Positions 1 through 8,094 are shown, counted from the first letter of the stretch. The stretch is 64,000 nucleotides of DNA from CAVXFB01 sp963760935 (GCA_963760935.1 CAVXFB010000003.1:62001-126000), one strand, 5' to 3'. Made by a program: numbers and translations. Notes: generated by a model from the sequence alone, not told the origin.

Positions 1-825
1 CGCCATCATGCCGGACAGGAGTGATACTGTCGCAATGTGGATCCTCATCATACGTCCGCGCCGCCGCCACATGTATGCCAGCAGTCCAATGGCACCGATG
101 CCGAGCAGGACGAGGGCGGAGGGTTCGGGAACTGGGATAAGACCATCAGCCGTTATGGAAAAATCCCTGAACAGGCCTTCGTTGAAGTCTGTTGACCCGT
201 ACTCCTGTGTTAGAAGCAGGGAAAACGTCGTCGGCCCCTCGAAGAACGGACTGCTCAACGCATTTCGAAGCGTGAAATTCACACCATCTGTGGAATAATC
301 CGCTATCAATGTGTTGCCTGTACGGCGAAGCCGCAGTAACCCAGACTGCGCCTCCTCCAACACGGCAACCGACGGCATCCCTTCTGACGTCCAGATGTTG
401 CTGGCAGCGAAATTGGGGCGGGCAAAGAACGTGTCGGCCCAACCTGATGAGTACGCCGCCGGGTTGACCGCCACGTCTTGGGCCGCCGGATACCCCGATG
501 TAAATGCATAACAACCCAAGCCAAGTGCTGCGTTTCCCAGGTTGGCCCTGTCCGCAACAACAGTGGCTGTGAAGTCGCCTGTCGCAGCAAAGCATGTCGT
601 CAGCCATGCAGCACCATGCTCAATGCCCACCGGCTTACTAAACACTACGCCAGAAATTGTCGGGGCAATGCTGAACTGCGGAAACGCTGATGCACGGAGG
701 TTTGGGTTTATAGTTGTAGCCTGGAGGCTGTCATAGAAAGTGTCCGCATTAGTAGCAGACAACCCCATCAAGAACAGGACGGTAGCCACTAACAGTCGCA
801 CAGCACCCAGCATCAAGTCTTTCAT
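1..825 (-). CDS. PEP-CTERM anchored secreted protein, C-terminus beyond window
   Basis: The reading frame is open from an ATG at 825 down to the window edge (275 codons). GAGG lies 7 bases before the ATG. Residues 1 to about 27 form a signal peptide. No known domain is visible in the middle, which is rich in small and aromatic residues as in beta-sandwich surface proteins. A PEP-CTERM signal begins at residue 233: PEP, then a hydrophobic segment (SALVLLGIGAIGLLAYMW), then RRRGR. Such proteins are exported, then cut and anchored by an exosortase. Unlike its neighbours, the frame does not stop after the arginines but runs on at least 17 residues (MMRIHIATVSLL...) off the window. The function is unknown. 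Confidence 0.85.
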   Translation of the reverse strand, partial: MKDLMLGAVRLLVATVLFLMGLSATNADTFYDSLQATTINPNLRASAFPQFSIAPTISGVVFSKPVGIEHGAAWLTTCFAATGDFTATVVADRANLGNAALGLGCYAFTSGYPAAQDVAVNPAAYSSGWADTFFARPNFAASNIWTSEGMPSVAVLEEAQSGLLRLRRTGNTLIADYSTDGVNFTLRNALSSPFFEGPTTFSLLLTQEYGSTDFNEGLFRDFSITADGLIPVPEPSALVLLGIGAIGLLAYMWRRRGRMMRIHIATVSLLSGMMA

Positions 826-927
826 CGCACACCTCGAAAGTTGCGGGCTGCGGGTTCGCGCCCTGAAAGGGAAAACAGAATATGACGTTACTAAATCACC
901 GACCCGCTGCGCAGCGCGACCGGCGGC

Positions 928-1060
928 GGATTACGTACTGGGGAGAACATCCAGCCCAAGAACGGCCCGCTATGTCTTGCACGGCAAGCAACGGGGACTA
1001 GGTACGCTAACGCTACCTTACGATTGGTGATGCACGTTGTTCTTGTTCATATTGCTCGCC
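928..1060 (-). repeat. PEP-CTERM 3' module, copy A
   Basis: This is a conserved module overlapping the stop codon of the gene ending at 1047 and running into the spacer before the next PEP-CTERM gene. Shared blocks on the plus strand are AGCCCAAGAACGGCC, GCAACGGGGACTAGGTACG, GACGCTGCCTTACGATTGG (here with small changes) and TTGTTCATATTGCTCGCC. On the minus strand a hairpin can form at 965-989, with GCUU pairing with GGGC through two G-U pairs around a CAAGA loop. Other copies are at 1861, 5567, 6853, 60745, 61974 and 63342. Confidence 0.8.
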
Positions 1061-1748
1061 GTCGACGCCAAGCGAAGGCTAGGAGCCCAAGGGCACCGAA
1101 GCCGAACAAACCGATGGTCGAAGGTTCGGGCGCAGGTGTCGATGAGAAGCTGATGGCATCCAAGTCGAAAAAATTGTATAGCCGAGCCTGAGCTTGGATT
1201 GTGAGCGTCGCCGTCGTCCCGGCAAACGAACTAACATCTCCGACCATCGTGATCACGTCGCCACTCGATGACAGTTCGAAGACATCAATGGTCTGTCCGT
1301 TAATTGACACCGTGGGTCGTCCAAAAAACATCGCATCGCCATAGATGGGAGGGTGGATCAAGAATTGGATTGACCGGGTGCCAAGCGGGACATCTCCGAC
1401 TTGAGAGATCGAAGGTGTGCCGTACCCATTTGCCTTGCATAAACTCACGCTGTACCGACCTTGTATCGGAGAACCGATGTTCGGATTGCTCGATGAGAGT
1501 AAGAGTTCTACCGTTGTATCAAGCGGAAACGTCGTGTACCAAAGTTGCGTGCGTACGACATTGTCTTCACGCACAGTCCAAAAGGGAAGTGCCGCAGCAG
1601 CGTCAATCTGCCAGGGGTAGTCAGCACCCTGAACAACCGCGCTCTCAAAGTCGAGATTCTTAAAGGTTGCTGACAATGCTTCCTTCGAACTGACGACAGA
1701 TATCATCATTACAGATACCACGCTGATCATCACGATTACACTTCTCAT
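1047..1748 (-). CDS. PEP-CTERM anchored secreted protein
   Basis: The likely start is the ATG at 1748, because the signal peptide (MRSVIVMISVVSVMMISVVSS) begins there. The frame is open up to 1832 with an alternative start. The product is 233 residues: a signal peptide, a beta-rich middle resembling the choice-of-anchor domains common in such proteins (FKNLDFESA near the start, FFDLDAISF near the end), and a PEP-CTERM signal from about residue 207 (PEPSTIGLFGFGALGLLAFAW then RRRR). It is expected at the cell surface after exosortase processing. It sits between module copies A and B in an array on one strand. No enzymatic motif is visible. Confidence 0.85.
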   Translation of the reverse strand: MRSVIVMISVVSVMMISVVSSKEALSATFKNLDFESAVVQGADYPWQIDAAAALPFWTVREDNVVRTQLWYTTFPLDTTVELLLSSSNPNIGSPIQGRYSVSLCKANGYGTPSISQVGDVPLGTRSIQFLIHPPIYGDAMFFGRPTVSINGQTIDVFELSSSGDVITMVGDVSSFAGTTATLTIQAQARLYNFFDLDAISFSSTPAPEPSTIGLFGFGALGLLAFAWRRRRAI

Positions 1749-1860
1749 AATGCGACTCGCTTGACGTTGCGGACGAACTGGCGTCCTGGAAATGGAAGAG
1801 CTGAGAAACACGAAAAAGAAGACACAAACCACGGACCCGCTGCGTGCCGTGCGACAGCTT

Positions 1861-1944
1861 GCGGATTACACAAAACGGAAAAACACCCAGCCAAAGAATG
1901 GCCCGCGGCAAGCTAATACCTTGCACGGCGAGCAACGGGGACTA
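1861..1944 (-). repeat. PEP-CTERM 3' module, copy B, left part
   Basis: The left half of the module is cut at GGGGACTA by the IS630-type element. The remainder resumes at 3182. A hairpin is possible at 1901-1933 on the minus strand: outer GCUC/GGGC, inner GCAAG/CUUGC. Confidence 0.8.
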
Positions 1945-1952
1945 GTGCCTCT

Positions 1953-2633
1953 TCAAGCCTGAATTGATGGGTAGAGGCGTTTGAGTTTGATCCTTGCGTC
2001 GTCAGTCGTGAACCGCCAGTCGATGGTACAATCCGCGGCGTTACGATCCGTTTCCCAAGCAGCTACCTCCCGAATGAGCATGGGCTGATCGGGGATGCGA
2101 CGATCCAGGCATTGTTTCGTGAGAATGCTCAACTCCGTCTCCGCCATGTTCAGCCAGCTTCCATGTTTCGGCGTGTAATGGATCTCCAGCCGTTCAACTA
2201 ACCGACGCGCCTCGGCCGGCTCAAACGCTTCGTACAGGGACGCCGGCTTGTGGGTATTCAAGTTGTCCATCACCAACACGATCTTTTCCGCCTCGGGATA
2301 GTGTTCGTCCACCAACTCCCGAATCACTTGGGCGAAGTCAATCTTGGTGCGTCGATCAGTCACCTTAACGTGGCGTTGGCCTCCCAACGGCTCGAAAAAC
2401 ATAAACAAGTTGGCCGTGCCATTTCGCTCGTACTCGTAGTCGACCCGTTGTGGTTGTCCCGGCTCGCATGGCAAAACAGGCCGTGTGTCTCGCACCAACT
2501 GCTTGCTCTGCTCGTCGAAACACACTTGCGGCCGTCGCGGATCATAGGGCCGCTTGTACACCTCCAGCACGTCTTCCATCGCCGCCACAAAGTCGGCATT
2601 CTGCTGGGGTGGAATCACCCATTGCTCTCTCAA
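1953..2633 (-). CDS. IS630 transposase, DDE catalytic part (orfB)
   Basis: This is the C-terminal catalytic half of an IS630-family transposase (226 residues from the first possible start, TTG). The DDE residues are visible: Asp in VCFDEQSKQ, Asp in VLVMDNLNTHK, and Glu in HGSWLNMAETELS. It has no convincing start of its own. It should be made by -1 frameshifting from the upstream frame at the A7 run (T7 at 2650-2656 on the plus strand), which gives the continuous sequence LKKNELKPHLREQWVIPP, characteristic of the family. The product cuts and joins DNA at TA sites. Confidence 0.9.
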   Translation of the reverse strand: MREQWVIPPQQNADFVAAMEDVLEVYKRPYDPRRPQVCFDEQSKQLVRDTRPVLPCEPGQPQRVDYEYERNGTANLFMFFEPLGGQRHVKVTDRRTKIDFAQVIRELVDEHYPEAEKIVLVMDNLNTHKPASLYEAFEPAEARRLVERLEIHYTPKHGSWLNMAETELSILTKQCLDRRIPDQPMLIREVAAWETDRNAADCTIDWRFTTDDARIKLKRLYPSIQA

Positions 2634-3094
2634 GTGAGGCTTAAGTTCGTTTTTTTAAGCGTGCTACGTACGCATTCATGGCTGATGTCGTCCACGATTT
2701 GCAAGGCCACCAAGCGGTCGGCCAACAGGTGCAGTGTCCAACGGTTCCGGCCCTCCGGCGCTTGGCTGCACGCCAACGCTATCAGACGCGCTTCTTGTTC
2801 GCCGTCCAACTTGCGATACTGTCGGCCTTCCGCCCTCTTGCGGCAGACAGCCGCTGCCGCTCCGTCTTCCACAAAGCGTTGCCGCACACGGTACACCGTA
2901 GACAGCCCGACCTCGGCAAACTCGGCAATTCGTTCGTCGCTCCACCCCGGCCCCTGCTGCGACTGGTCGGCCTTGAGCAACACTCGCGCCCGTTTCAAGA
3001 GCGATTCGCTCTGGCCTCCCTTACGCAGCAGCGACTGCAACCATTCTCGATCTTCGACTTTCAGCCGAACGACGTGCTTGGCTTCCTTGCCCAT
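2630..3094 (-). CDS. IS630 transposase, N-terminal HTH part (orfA)
   Basis: The start is the ATG at 3094, with AGGAGAGGG just upstream. The 154-residue product has a helix-turn-helix region (SDERIAEFAEVGLSTVYRVRQRF) and the Leu/Arg-rich linker usual in IS630 proteins (RNRWTLHLLADRLV, DDISHECVRSTLKK). The frame ends in STLKKTNLSLT, while the -1 frame after the AAAAAAA run joins orfB without interruption. The start codon, ribosome site and slippery run are all intact, so the element may be active. Confidence 0.88.
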   Translation of the reverse strand: MGKEAKHVVRLKVEDREWLQSLLRKGGQSESLLKRARVLLKADQSQQGPGWSDERIAEFAEVGLSTVYRVRQRFVEDGAAAAVCRKRAEGRQYRKLDGEQEARLIALACSQAPEGRNRWTLHLLADRLVALQIVDDISHECVRSTLKKTNLSLT

Positions 3095-3181
3095 AATCCC
3101 TCTCCTGTTTGAATCATCCAAGACAGGAGAAGGCATAATCGAAAACAGTAAACAAGTCAACTCAGCCTTGAACGCCCACTA

Positions 3182-3209
3182 GGTACGCGGACGCTGCCTT
3201 ACGACTGGA
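3182..3209 (-). repeat. PEP-CTERM 3' module, copy B, right part
   Basis: GGTACGCGGACGCTGCCTTACGACTGG continues the module interrupted at 1944. Beyond 3210 the similarity ends and there is no PEP-CTERM gene, so the gene that once carried this module has been lost. Confidence 0.75.
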
Positions 3210-4036
3210 TATCCGACTATTAACTAGCGCCAGACTGCCGCAAAGATACCACCACCAAAAAATCATGTATACGCCCAGGAATAGGGGGTAGACATCAGTT
3301 GACAACCATCCCCCGCGCGCCCGCACCCGCAGCCGCCTGTTGCTGACTGTCGTAAGGCGTAGAACGGTCGCAGACGCTCTCTGTCCTCGATTTCCCGGCT
3401 GCTGGCTCCATTGGCAGGGTTTCACCGGCAGTTCCAAGAAATCCAGCGGCGGACAAACAGCCCCGGCTCAATGACGTTGTTTACGGGCTTAGCAAGTGGC
3501 ATTTGCGCGATTAACCTTCGTAAGCGTCAATTTGATCGGGCTTCCCCTGCGAACGGTATTCAGTACAAAATTGCCCAAATCAACGTCGCATCTTCTTGGG
3601 GTATCGGAGAACAACACTAACGTCCCAATGCTCGCCGGGGCGGGCTGCTGGATCGTTTTCCAGCCGGGACGTGGAAACCGGGGCGCGTCGCTGAAAACGA
3701 CCGGCGGGTTCGCCCCGCTGACACCCGCAGTCGGCGCTACCGTTCCGAGGCGGCGCGGGTGTAAGTGTGTCTCTTGACCTGCCGGTAGTCTACCGGATTG
3801 CCGTAGGCAGTACGCGCCCCGCTGCGCCATTCAACGCGGCACACCGAGCCACTGAGCCAAATGCACCATGTTAAATGGTTGCGGCACTAGCAACGGACCA
3901 ATTGGGCGAAGTCGGCCCCCATCTGAAACCGTTGGGGCTTGCGAACGATCACGAGCTTCTGATCGCCGACCTGACCAACCAAACGTGCCCACCGGAAATC
4001 GGCCCGACGATCAGACTGAATACCAGTCAAATGCGT
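3210..4036. other. Spacer without recognisable gene
   Basis: No frame in this stretch has a plausible start, composition and length together. The longest open frames (for example minus strand 3489-3830) are Arg/Pro-rich and resemble chance translations. It probably contains decayed sequence left after loss of the gene next to module copy B. Confidence 0.6.
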
Positions 4037-4163
4037 CACCGGTAGTGACGGCGGCGGGGCCGTGATCACTGGGTCGCGAATTGTAAGAACCGACCGTCGG
4101 CGTGTTGGGCGATTTAGCAAAGCTGAATGCGGCAGTCGGGTCTACAGGTTTTGACAGCAGTGC
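4037..4163 (-). repeat. Dispersed repeat R2, copy 1
   Basis: About 120 bp shared with 9725-9850 and 31981-32100. Plus-strand landmarks are TCGCGAATTGTAAGAAC, GTCGGCGTGTTGGGCGATT and CTGAATGCGGCAGTCGGG. On the minus strand the copies translate to a shared peptide (DPTAAFS, then LNRPTRR, then VLTIRDPVIT). This copy has one extra A after TTTAGC, which breaks the frame. Confidence 0.7.
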
Positions 4164-4234
4164 AAAACCATGATGCGATTCCGTCGGCGGGGCCATGCCG
4201 GCGGCCCTTTCGTTTTCGCTCTCGTCCAGAGCGA

Positions 4235-5398
4235 TTACGCTGCCCGCTTCCGCCGCCGCCAAAGGTACGCCAGCAGCCCGATGGCACCGACGCCGAGGAG
4301 GACGAGGGTTGAGGGTTCGGGGATGGCGACGGCAAGTCTCAACTCGTGATCGGCGGCAGCACAATAGGCAATTAGAGAGTTGTTCGCTTTATCTATCGCC
4401 AGGGAAGTACACCACGCTTGTTCAGAAAGAACAACCTCCGTGTTCCAGCCCTGATCGGTCATAATGGCGTGCTTCAAATAGTAGTCGTAGTCTGACGGGC
4501 CAAACTTGGTTGTGTAACTAATTCGGGCCCGGTCGGCTGAATCTAGGGCTATGGAAATGGAGCCCTGTGACCATGCACTGCTGGTTGCATCCACGCTCTG
4601 CGTATGCCATTGCGACCCGTCCCAATGCGTGTAGTACAAGACATCATCCGCTAGACTACGGTGAGCAATATGAGGATTCCCGTTACTGTCGAGGGCCATT
4701 GACGCATCGTGTCCGCCGGCGACGACCTGTTGCATATCCCACCCAGACTCGCTCCGTTCACCGTACATCAAGTACCCGTTTTCGAAGCCAGCAACATGCG
4801 GCACGCCATCCTTGTCCAACTGCAGAGATGACGGCGCTATGCCATACATGTAGCTCGATGGGAACAACTCAATCTGCCAAGTCGTACCGTTCCAATATGC
4901 ATATTTGCCATCGGCGTAATGATTATCATAATAGCTGACGTGCGGATTGCCGTTGTTATCAAGAGAGAGTGAGTTGTGATATCCCTTTTCACCATTTGTG
5001 TTGGGCTCGCCTTCGATGGTTGTCACCTGCCAAGCCGCCCCGTCCCACGCCGCATATTCGAGCCCATGGCCGTTGATATGGCTGGTAAACGTAAATTGCG
5101 GCCGATCGTATACGTCGATGGTGATCGAGGTCCCCATGCCCCAACTGTCTCCCACGGCAGCGACAATCTGCGTATCCCAGGCCGATCCGTTCCATTTGGC
5201 GTATCGCACATCCCGTGTCCCACCAACTAGGCCGTAGTAGGCGATTTGCGGCCGGCCTTGCGAGTCAAGAGCCACACTTGGGCTAATACCGGCATTTGGG
5301 CCGCTGTCCACCACGTGTGTCGTCCATTCGAGGCCATGGGCCGTTGTGCATACCAGAACAGCGACAAACGTCATTAGTGATGAAAGCTGCATTTTCAT
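4235..5398 (-). CDS. PEP-CTERM protein with beta-propeller-like repeats
   Basis: 387 residues. A signal peptide (MKMQLSSLMTFVAVLVCTTAHG) is followed by at least five repeats of about 50 residues of the type S-x-A-L-D-x-x-G-x-P-x-I-x-Y (ALDSQGRPQIAYYG, SLDNNGNPHVSYYD, ALDSNGNPHIAHRS, ALDSADRARISYTT), usually with a following x-x-W-x-G-x-x-W strand. This pattern fits a six- or seven-bladed propeller. The C-terminus is PEPSTLVLLGVGAIGLLAYLW plus RRRKR. It is likely a surface-exposed binding protein; the ligand is unknown. Unlike most neighbours, no copy of the 3' module follows its stop codon. Confidence 0.88.
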   Translation of the reverse strand: MKMQLSSLMTFVAVLVCTTAHGLEWTTHVVDSGPNAGISPSVALDSQGRPQIAYYGLVGGTRDVRYAKWNGSAWDTQIVAAVGDSWGMGTSITIDVYDRPQFTFTSHINGHGLEYAAWDGAAWQVTTIEGEPNTNGEKGYHNSLSLDNNGNPHVSYYDNHYADGKYAYWNGTTWQIELFPSSYMYGIAPSSLQLDKDGVPHVAGFENGYLMYGERSESGWDMQQVVAGGHDASMALDSNGNPHIAHRSLADDVLYYTHWDGSQWHTQSVDATSSAWSQGSISIALDSADRARISYTTKFGPSDYDYYLKHAIMTDQGWNTEVVLSEQAWCTSLAIDKANNSLIAYCAAADHELRLAVAIPEPSTLVLLGVGAIGLLAYLWRRRKRAA

Positions 5399-5566
5399 TT
5401 CTGGGGGCTCTGCAAGGATGATATAAGTGGTGCAAGAACGAACTCAGACTTCTTCCTCTGGAGGATTCGTCTGCTGGAACATCGCGGTCCTTCTGTATGT
5501 CTCGTAATACTCACGACTGATCCCAAATCGCGAAATCGTCGACTCGCCGTGCACAGACCCACAGGG

Positions 5567-5706
5567 CGGATTACACGCCGGAAAACACCCAGCCCAAGAA
5601 CGGCTCGTCGCAAGGTGATGCCTTGCACGGCGAGCAACGGGGACTAGGTATATTGACGCTGCCTTACAATTGGTGATGCACGTTGTTCGTGTTCATGTTG
5701 CTCGCC
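5567..5706 (-). repeat. PEP-CTERM 3' module, copy C
   Basis: The full module spans the stop codon of the gene at 5693-6754. A strong hairpin at 5603-5635 has outer GCUCG/CGAGC and inner GCAAGG/CCUUGC. The apex differs from that of copies D to F although the flanks are conserved. Confidence 0.8.
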
Positions 5707-6754
5707 ACCGCCGCCATGCATGGGCCAGCACGCATAGCCCTCCCACAACGACCAATACGATGCTACCGGGCTCAGGAACACTTGCCACGCGGAAACCTAC
5801 ACTACGGTACTCGAACGTCGGGTTGTAGTCGTTGCGATTGGAGGCCAGCAGGTGGTCCGAGACATCGGAGAACGACCCGCCACGCAACCCACGACACGAA
5901 CTGTACAAAATCGACTCGTTCCACTCCCATACATTGCCACCCTGGTCGAACGTGCCGTAGGGGCTGGCCGAGTTCTCGAACTCACCGACGATCGTCCGAT
6001 AATACGGACTGCCGATAGTGTAGTGACTGTCATAGTAGTTGGCATAATTTCCTGGGTCGGTATAGCCGTCGGAGCCCAGGTGGCTCGGTTGCGTGTCGCT
6101 CGTCGTTGGGTAATCCCAGTAGCCCGCGTTGGTCCCGCCGCCCTTGTAGTACGCCGCCTTGTACCACTCGTCTTCGCTTGTGACCGCCCACTTCCAATCT
6201 GCCTCACGGTTCACCGCCAGGAGCGCAGCGTCAGTCGTTGCGCCGTTAAGATAATACGCGCCGTCCTCGGTGGTCGACAGATTCTGTTGGCCTGTCGGCC
6301 GACCGTTGTGCAGCCAGTTGGAAAAACGCATCGCGTCACCATAGGAGACGTAGTTTACCGGACGGTTGATCCAGTCCGCCTCGGTTCCGCTCGGACGGCC
6401 GCTGAAGTCGTAGGTGTAACTGCCGCTCGTGCCGTGGCGCGTGATCTGGCAACCATGAGATGAGCTGTCCATATTCGTGTTATAAAGTCCATAAGTATCC
6501 GTGGCGGCCACGGCGTTGAGGAAGTCACGGTACTGCCCGGCCGTGACCTCGTACTTGCCAATATTGTAGGCGTACTTCACCGCCCCACAGATTCGGTCAG
6601 GCCCGTTGCCGCCATAGCTCTCGCCGGACCATTCGCCGGCATTGCCCGCGTTGCCCACGGGCACCGTTTCGAGACTTACGGCCGCTTGTGCGGCCACGGT
6701 GTAGGCCACTAGGGCCAAAGTCAGAATCATCGAACTCAGTTTGAGCAATCTCAT
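5693..6754 (-). CDS. PEP-CTERM protein with formylglycine-enzyme (SUMF1)-like fold
   Basis: The start is the ATG at 6754 behind GAGG; the signal peptide is MRLLKLSSMILTLALVAYTVAAQA. The middle 300 residues match the SUMF1/FGE-sulfatase family: YNIGKYEVTAGQYRDFLNAV, PVNYVSYGDAMRFSNWL, TSEDEWYKAAYYKGG, GNVWEWNE, RGLRGGSF, SVGFRVAS. True formylglycine-generating enzymes carry catalytic cysteines in the stretch after GGSF; here it reads SDVSDHLLASN, with no Cys. I therefore infer a carbohydrate- or protein-binding use of the fold rather than sulfatase maturation. The PEP-CTERM tail is PEPGSIVLVVVGGLCVLAHAW plus RRWR. Confidence 0.88.
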   Translation of the reverse strand: MRLLKLSSMILTLALVAYTVAAQAAVSLETVPVGNAGNAGEWSGESYGGNGPDRICGAVKYAYNIGKYEVTAGQYRDFLNAVAATDTYGLYNTNMDSSSHGCQITRHGTSGSYTYDFSGRPSGTEADWINRPVNYVSYGDAMRFSNWLHNGRPTGQQNLSTTEDGAYYLNGATTDAALLAVNREADWKWAVTSEDEWYKAAYYKGGGTNAGYWDYPTTSDTQPSHLGSDGYTDPGNYANYYDSHYTIGSPYYRTIVGEFENSASPYGTFDQGGNVWEWNESILYSSCRGLRGGSFSDVSDHLLASNRNDYNPTFEYRSVGFRVASVPEPGSIVLVVVGGLCVLAHAWRRWRAT

Positions 6755-6852
6755 GGCCCTCACATCACTTCACATGAAAATGTGGCACTCGTAATACCGA
6801 CGACAAACGACATAGCTAAACCATTGACCTAATGTGCGCAGCGCGGCAGCCC

Positions 6853-6990
6853 GGCGGATAACGCACAAGGAAAAACACCCAGCCCAAGAACGGCCCTCAG
6901 TGTTTTGCACTGCGAGCAACGGGGACTAGGTACGCTGACGCTGCCTTACGATTGGGGCCGCAGGATGGGTTTTGTTCATGTTGCTCGCCG
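6853..6990 (-). repeat. PEP-CTERM 3' module, copy D
   Basis: The full module spans the stop codon of the gene at 6976-8094. The hairpin at 6893-6917 on the minus strand is GCUC-G-CAGUG-CAAAA-CACUG-A-GGGC. A T-rich stretch (GTGTTTTTCC) lies about 20 bases further along the transcript, so a terminator role is possible. Confidence 0.8.
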
Positions 6991-8094
6991 GCAACGCCAA
7001 GCGTACGCCAGCAGCCCGATGGCTCCGATGCCGAGGAGGGCGACGGTGGAGGGTTCGGGGATGGGCGTCAGAAGGTAAGCGAAGCTGTCGCCGGAAGGAA
7101 GTTGCGCAACGCCGACGATCTGTCCGATGTCGTTAATGCCGGTTGCGGTTTGCAACGCTCCACCAAAAGGCGCGATCAAGCTATTCAGATCTTGCATCAT
7201 GCCGTGCTGATAGATGTAAGCATGCCACTCGCCCCAGGTGGGGTTGCTAGTGTAAGTCGAATACCCGACCACCACACCATCCTCGTTGATGCCGCGTGCA
7301 ACGCTGTAGTTGCCATTCAGGGTGCCGATGTCCTGGATTCGCCCGCCGCTGTAGAAGAAAGCGTGTGTGGGGACCGAGCCGAGGTCGTGCATGGCGCTGC
7401 CAGCAACTTGTCCGTGGCTGTTGATGTAGTCGCCGCTGGTGCTTTGGTACCCAGTCAGAGTAAAAGTCGTCAATGCCCCTTGGTCGTACACGTAGCCGAT
7501 GTTTTTGGATCCTGTGGCAATGTAACCGGTGATCTGTCCGTTGTCGTTGATGCCATTGGCCTCGGAATCGATGCCGCCGAACAAGCCGAGATCTTGCATG
7601 CTCCCGTTGGAGAAAAGGAAGGCGTGTTCATAGTGATCACTCGCGCAGCAAGTACCGACGATCTGTCCGTTGTTGTTGATGTCGGCAGCCTCGGCCCATA
7701 CGCCGCCGGGCAGCTTTCCGAGGTCGCTTATGCCTCCGTCCTTGTAGAGAAAGACGTTCTCACTGCCATCTGCCGCCCGGAAGTTACCCGCAACTGTGCC
7801 ACTCTCGTTGATCGCTGTGGCGATGCTATACGTCGAGTTTAGGAGTGTGTTTAGGTTCTGCATTGCTCCACCGCTGTAGAAAAAGGCGTTGAAGCTGCCG
7901 CCATTGGGTATGGCCGACCCCACGACCTGACCGACGTTGCTGATCGCTGCGGGAGTGGCATTAACGTGGGGCCAGGCATTCGGAATATTGCCGAGATTCG
8001 TCAACGTGTACTGCACAGCAGCCGTTGTGTCGCTGGCCACCGTTGATGTCAGTGCGATCAGTGCCATTGTGATGGCCGCGTTCCACCTCTTCAT
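6976..8094 (-). CDS. HAF-repeat PEP-CTERM protein
   Basis: 372 residues. The start is the ATG at 8094 with GAGGAGAGG upstream, then a signal peptide. The body consists of about seven HAF repeats (NAFFYSGGAMQNLNTL, HAFLFSNGSMQDLGLFGG, HAFFYSGGRIQDIGTLNG), each followed by an A-x-x-I-N-x-x-G-x-V-x-G strand. This repeat family is typical of extracellular proteins and probably builds a propeller. The C-terminus is PEPSTVALLGIGAIGLLAYAW plus RCRR. The substrate or partner is unknown. Confidence 0.9.
   Translation of the reverse strand: MKRWNAAITMALIALTSTVASDTTAAVQYTLTNLGNIPNAWPHVNATPAAISNVGQVVGSAIPNGGSFNAFFYSGGAMQNLNTLLNSTYSIATAINESGTVAGNFRAADGSENVFLYKDGGISDLGKLPGGVWAEAADINNNGQIVGTCCASDHYEHAFLFSNGSMQDLGLFGGIDSEANGINDNGQITGYIATGSKNIGYVYDQGALTTFTLTGYQSTSGDYINSHGQVAGSAMHDLGSVPTHAFFYSGGRIQDIGTLNGNYSVARGINEDGVVVGYSTYTSNPTWGEWHAYIYQHGMMQDLNSLIAPFGGALQTATGINDIGQIVGVAQLPSGDSFAYLLTPIPEPSTVALLGIGAIGLLAYAWRCRRAT

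Larger units (their letters stand above)
1945..3179 (-). mobile_element. IS630-family insertion sequence, complete
   Basis: The element lies between two TA dinucleotides (1943-1944 and 3180-3181), which is the target duplication typical of IS630/Tc1-like transposons. The ends are imperfect inverted repeats: both begin GTG and share TCAAG, CTGA and TTGA at matching spacing over about 25 bp. Removing the element and one TA restores the PEP-CTERM 3' module (GCAACGGGGACTAGGTACG), so the insertion postdates spread of that module. It encodes a two-frame transposase. Confidence 0.9.
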
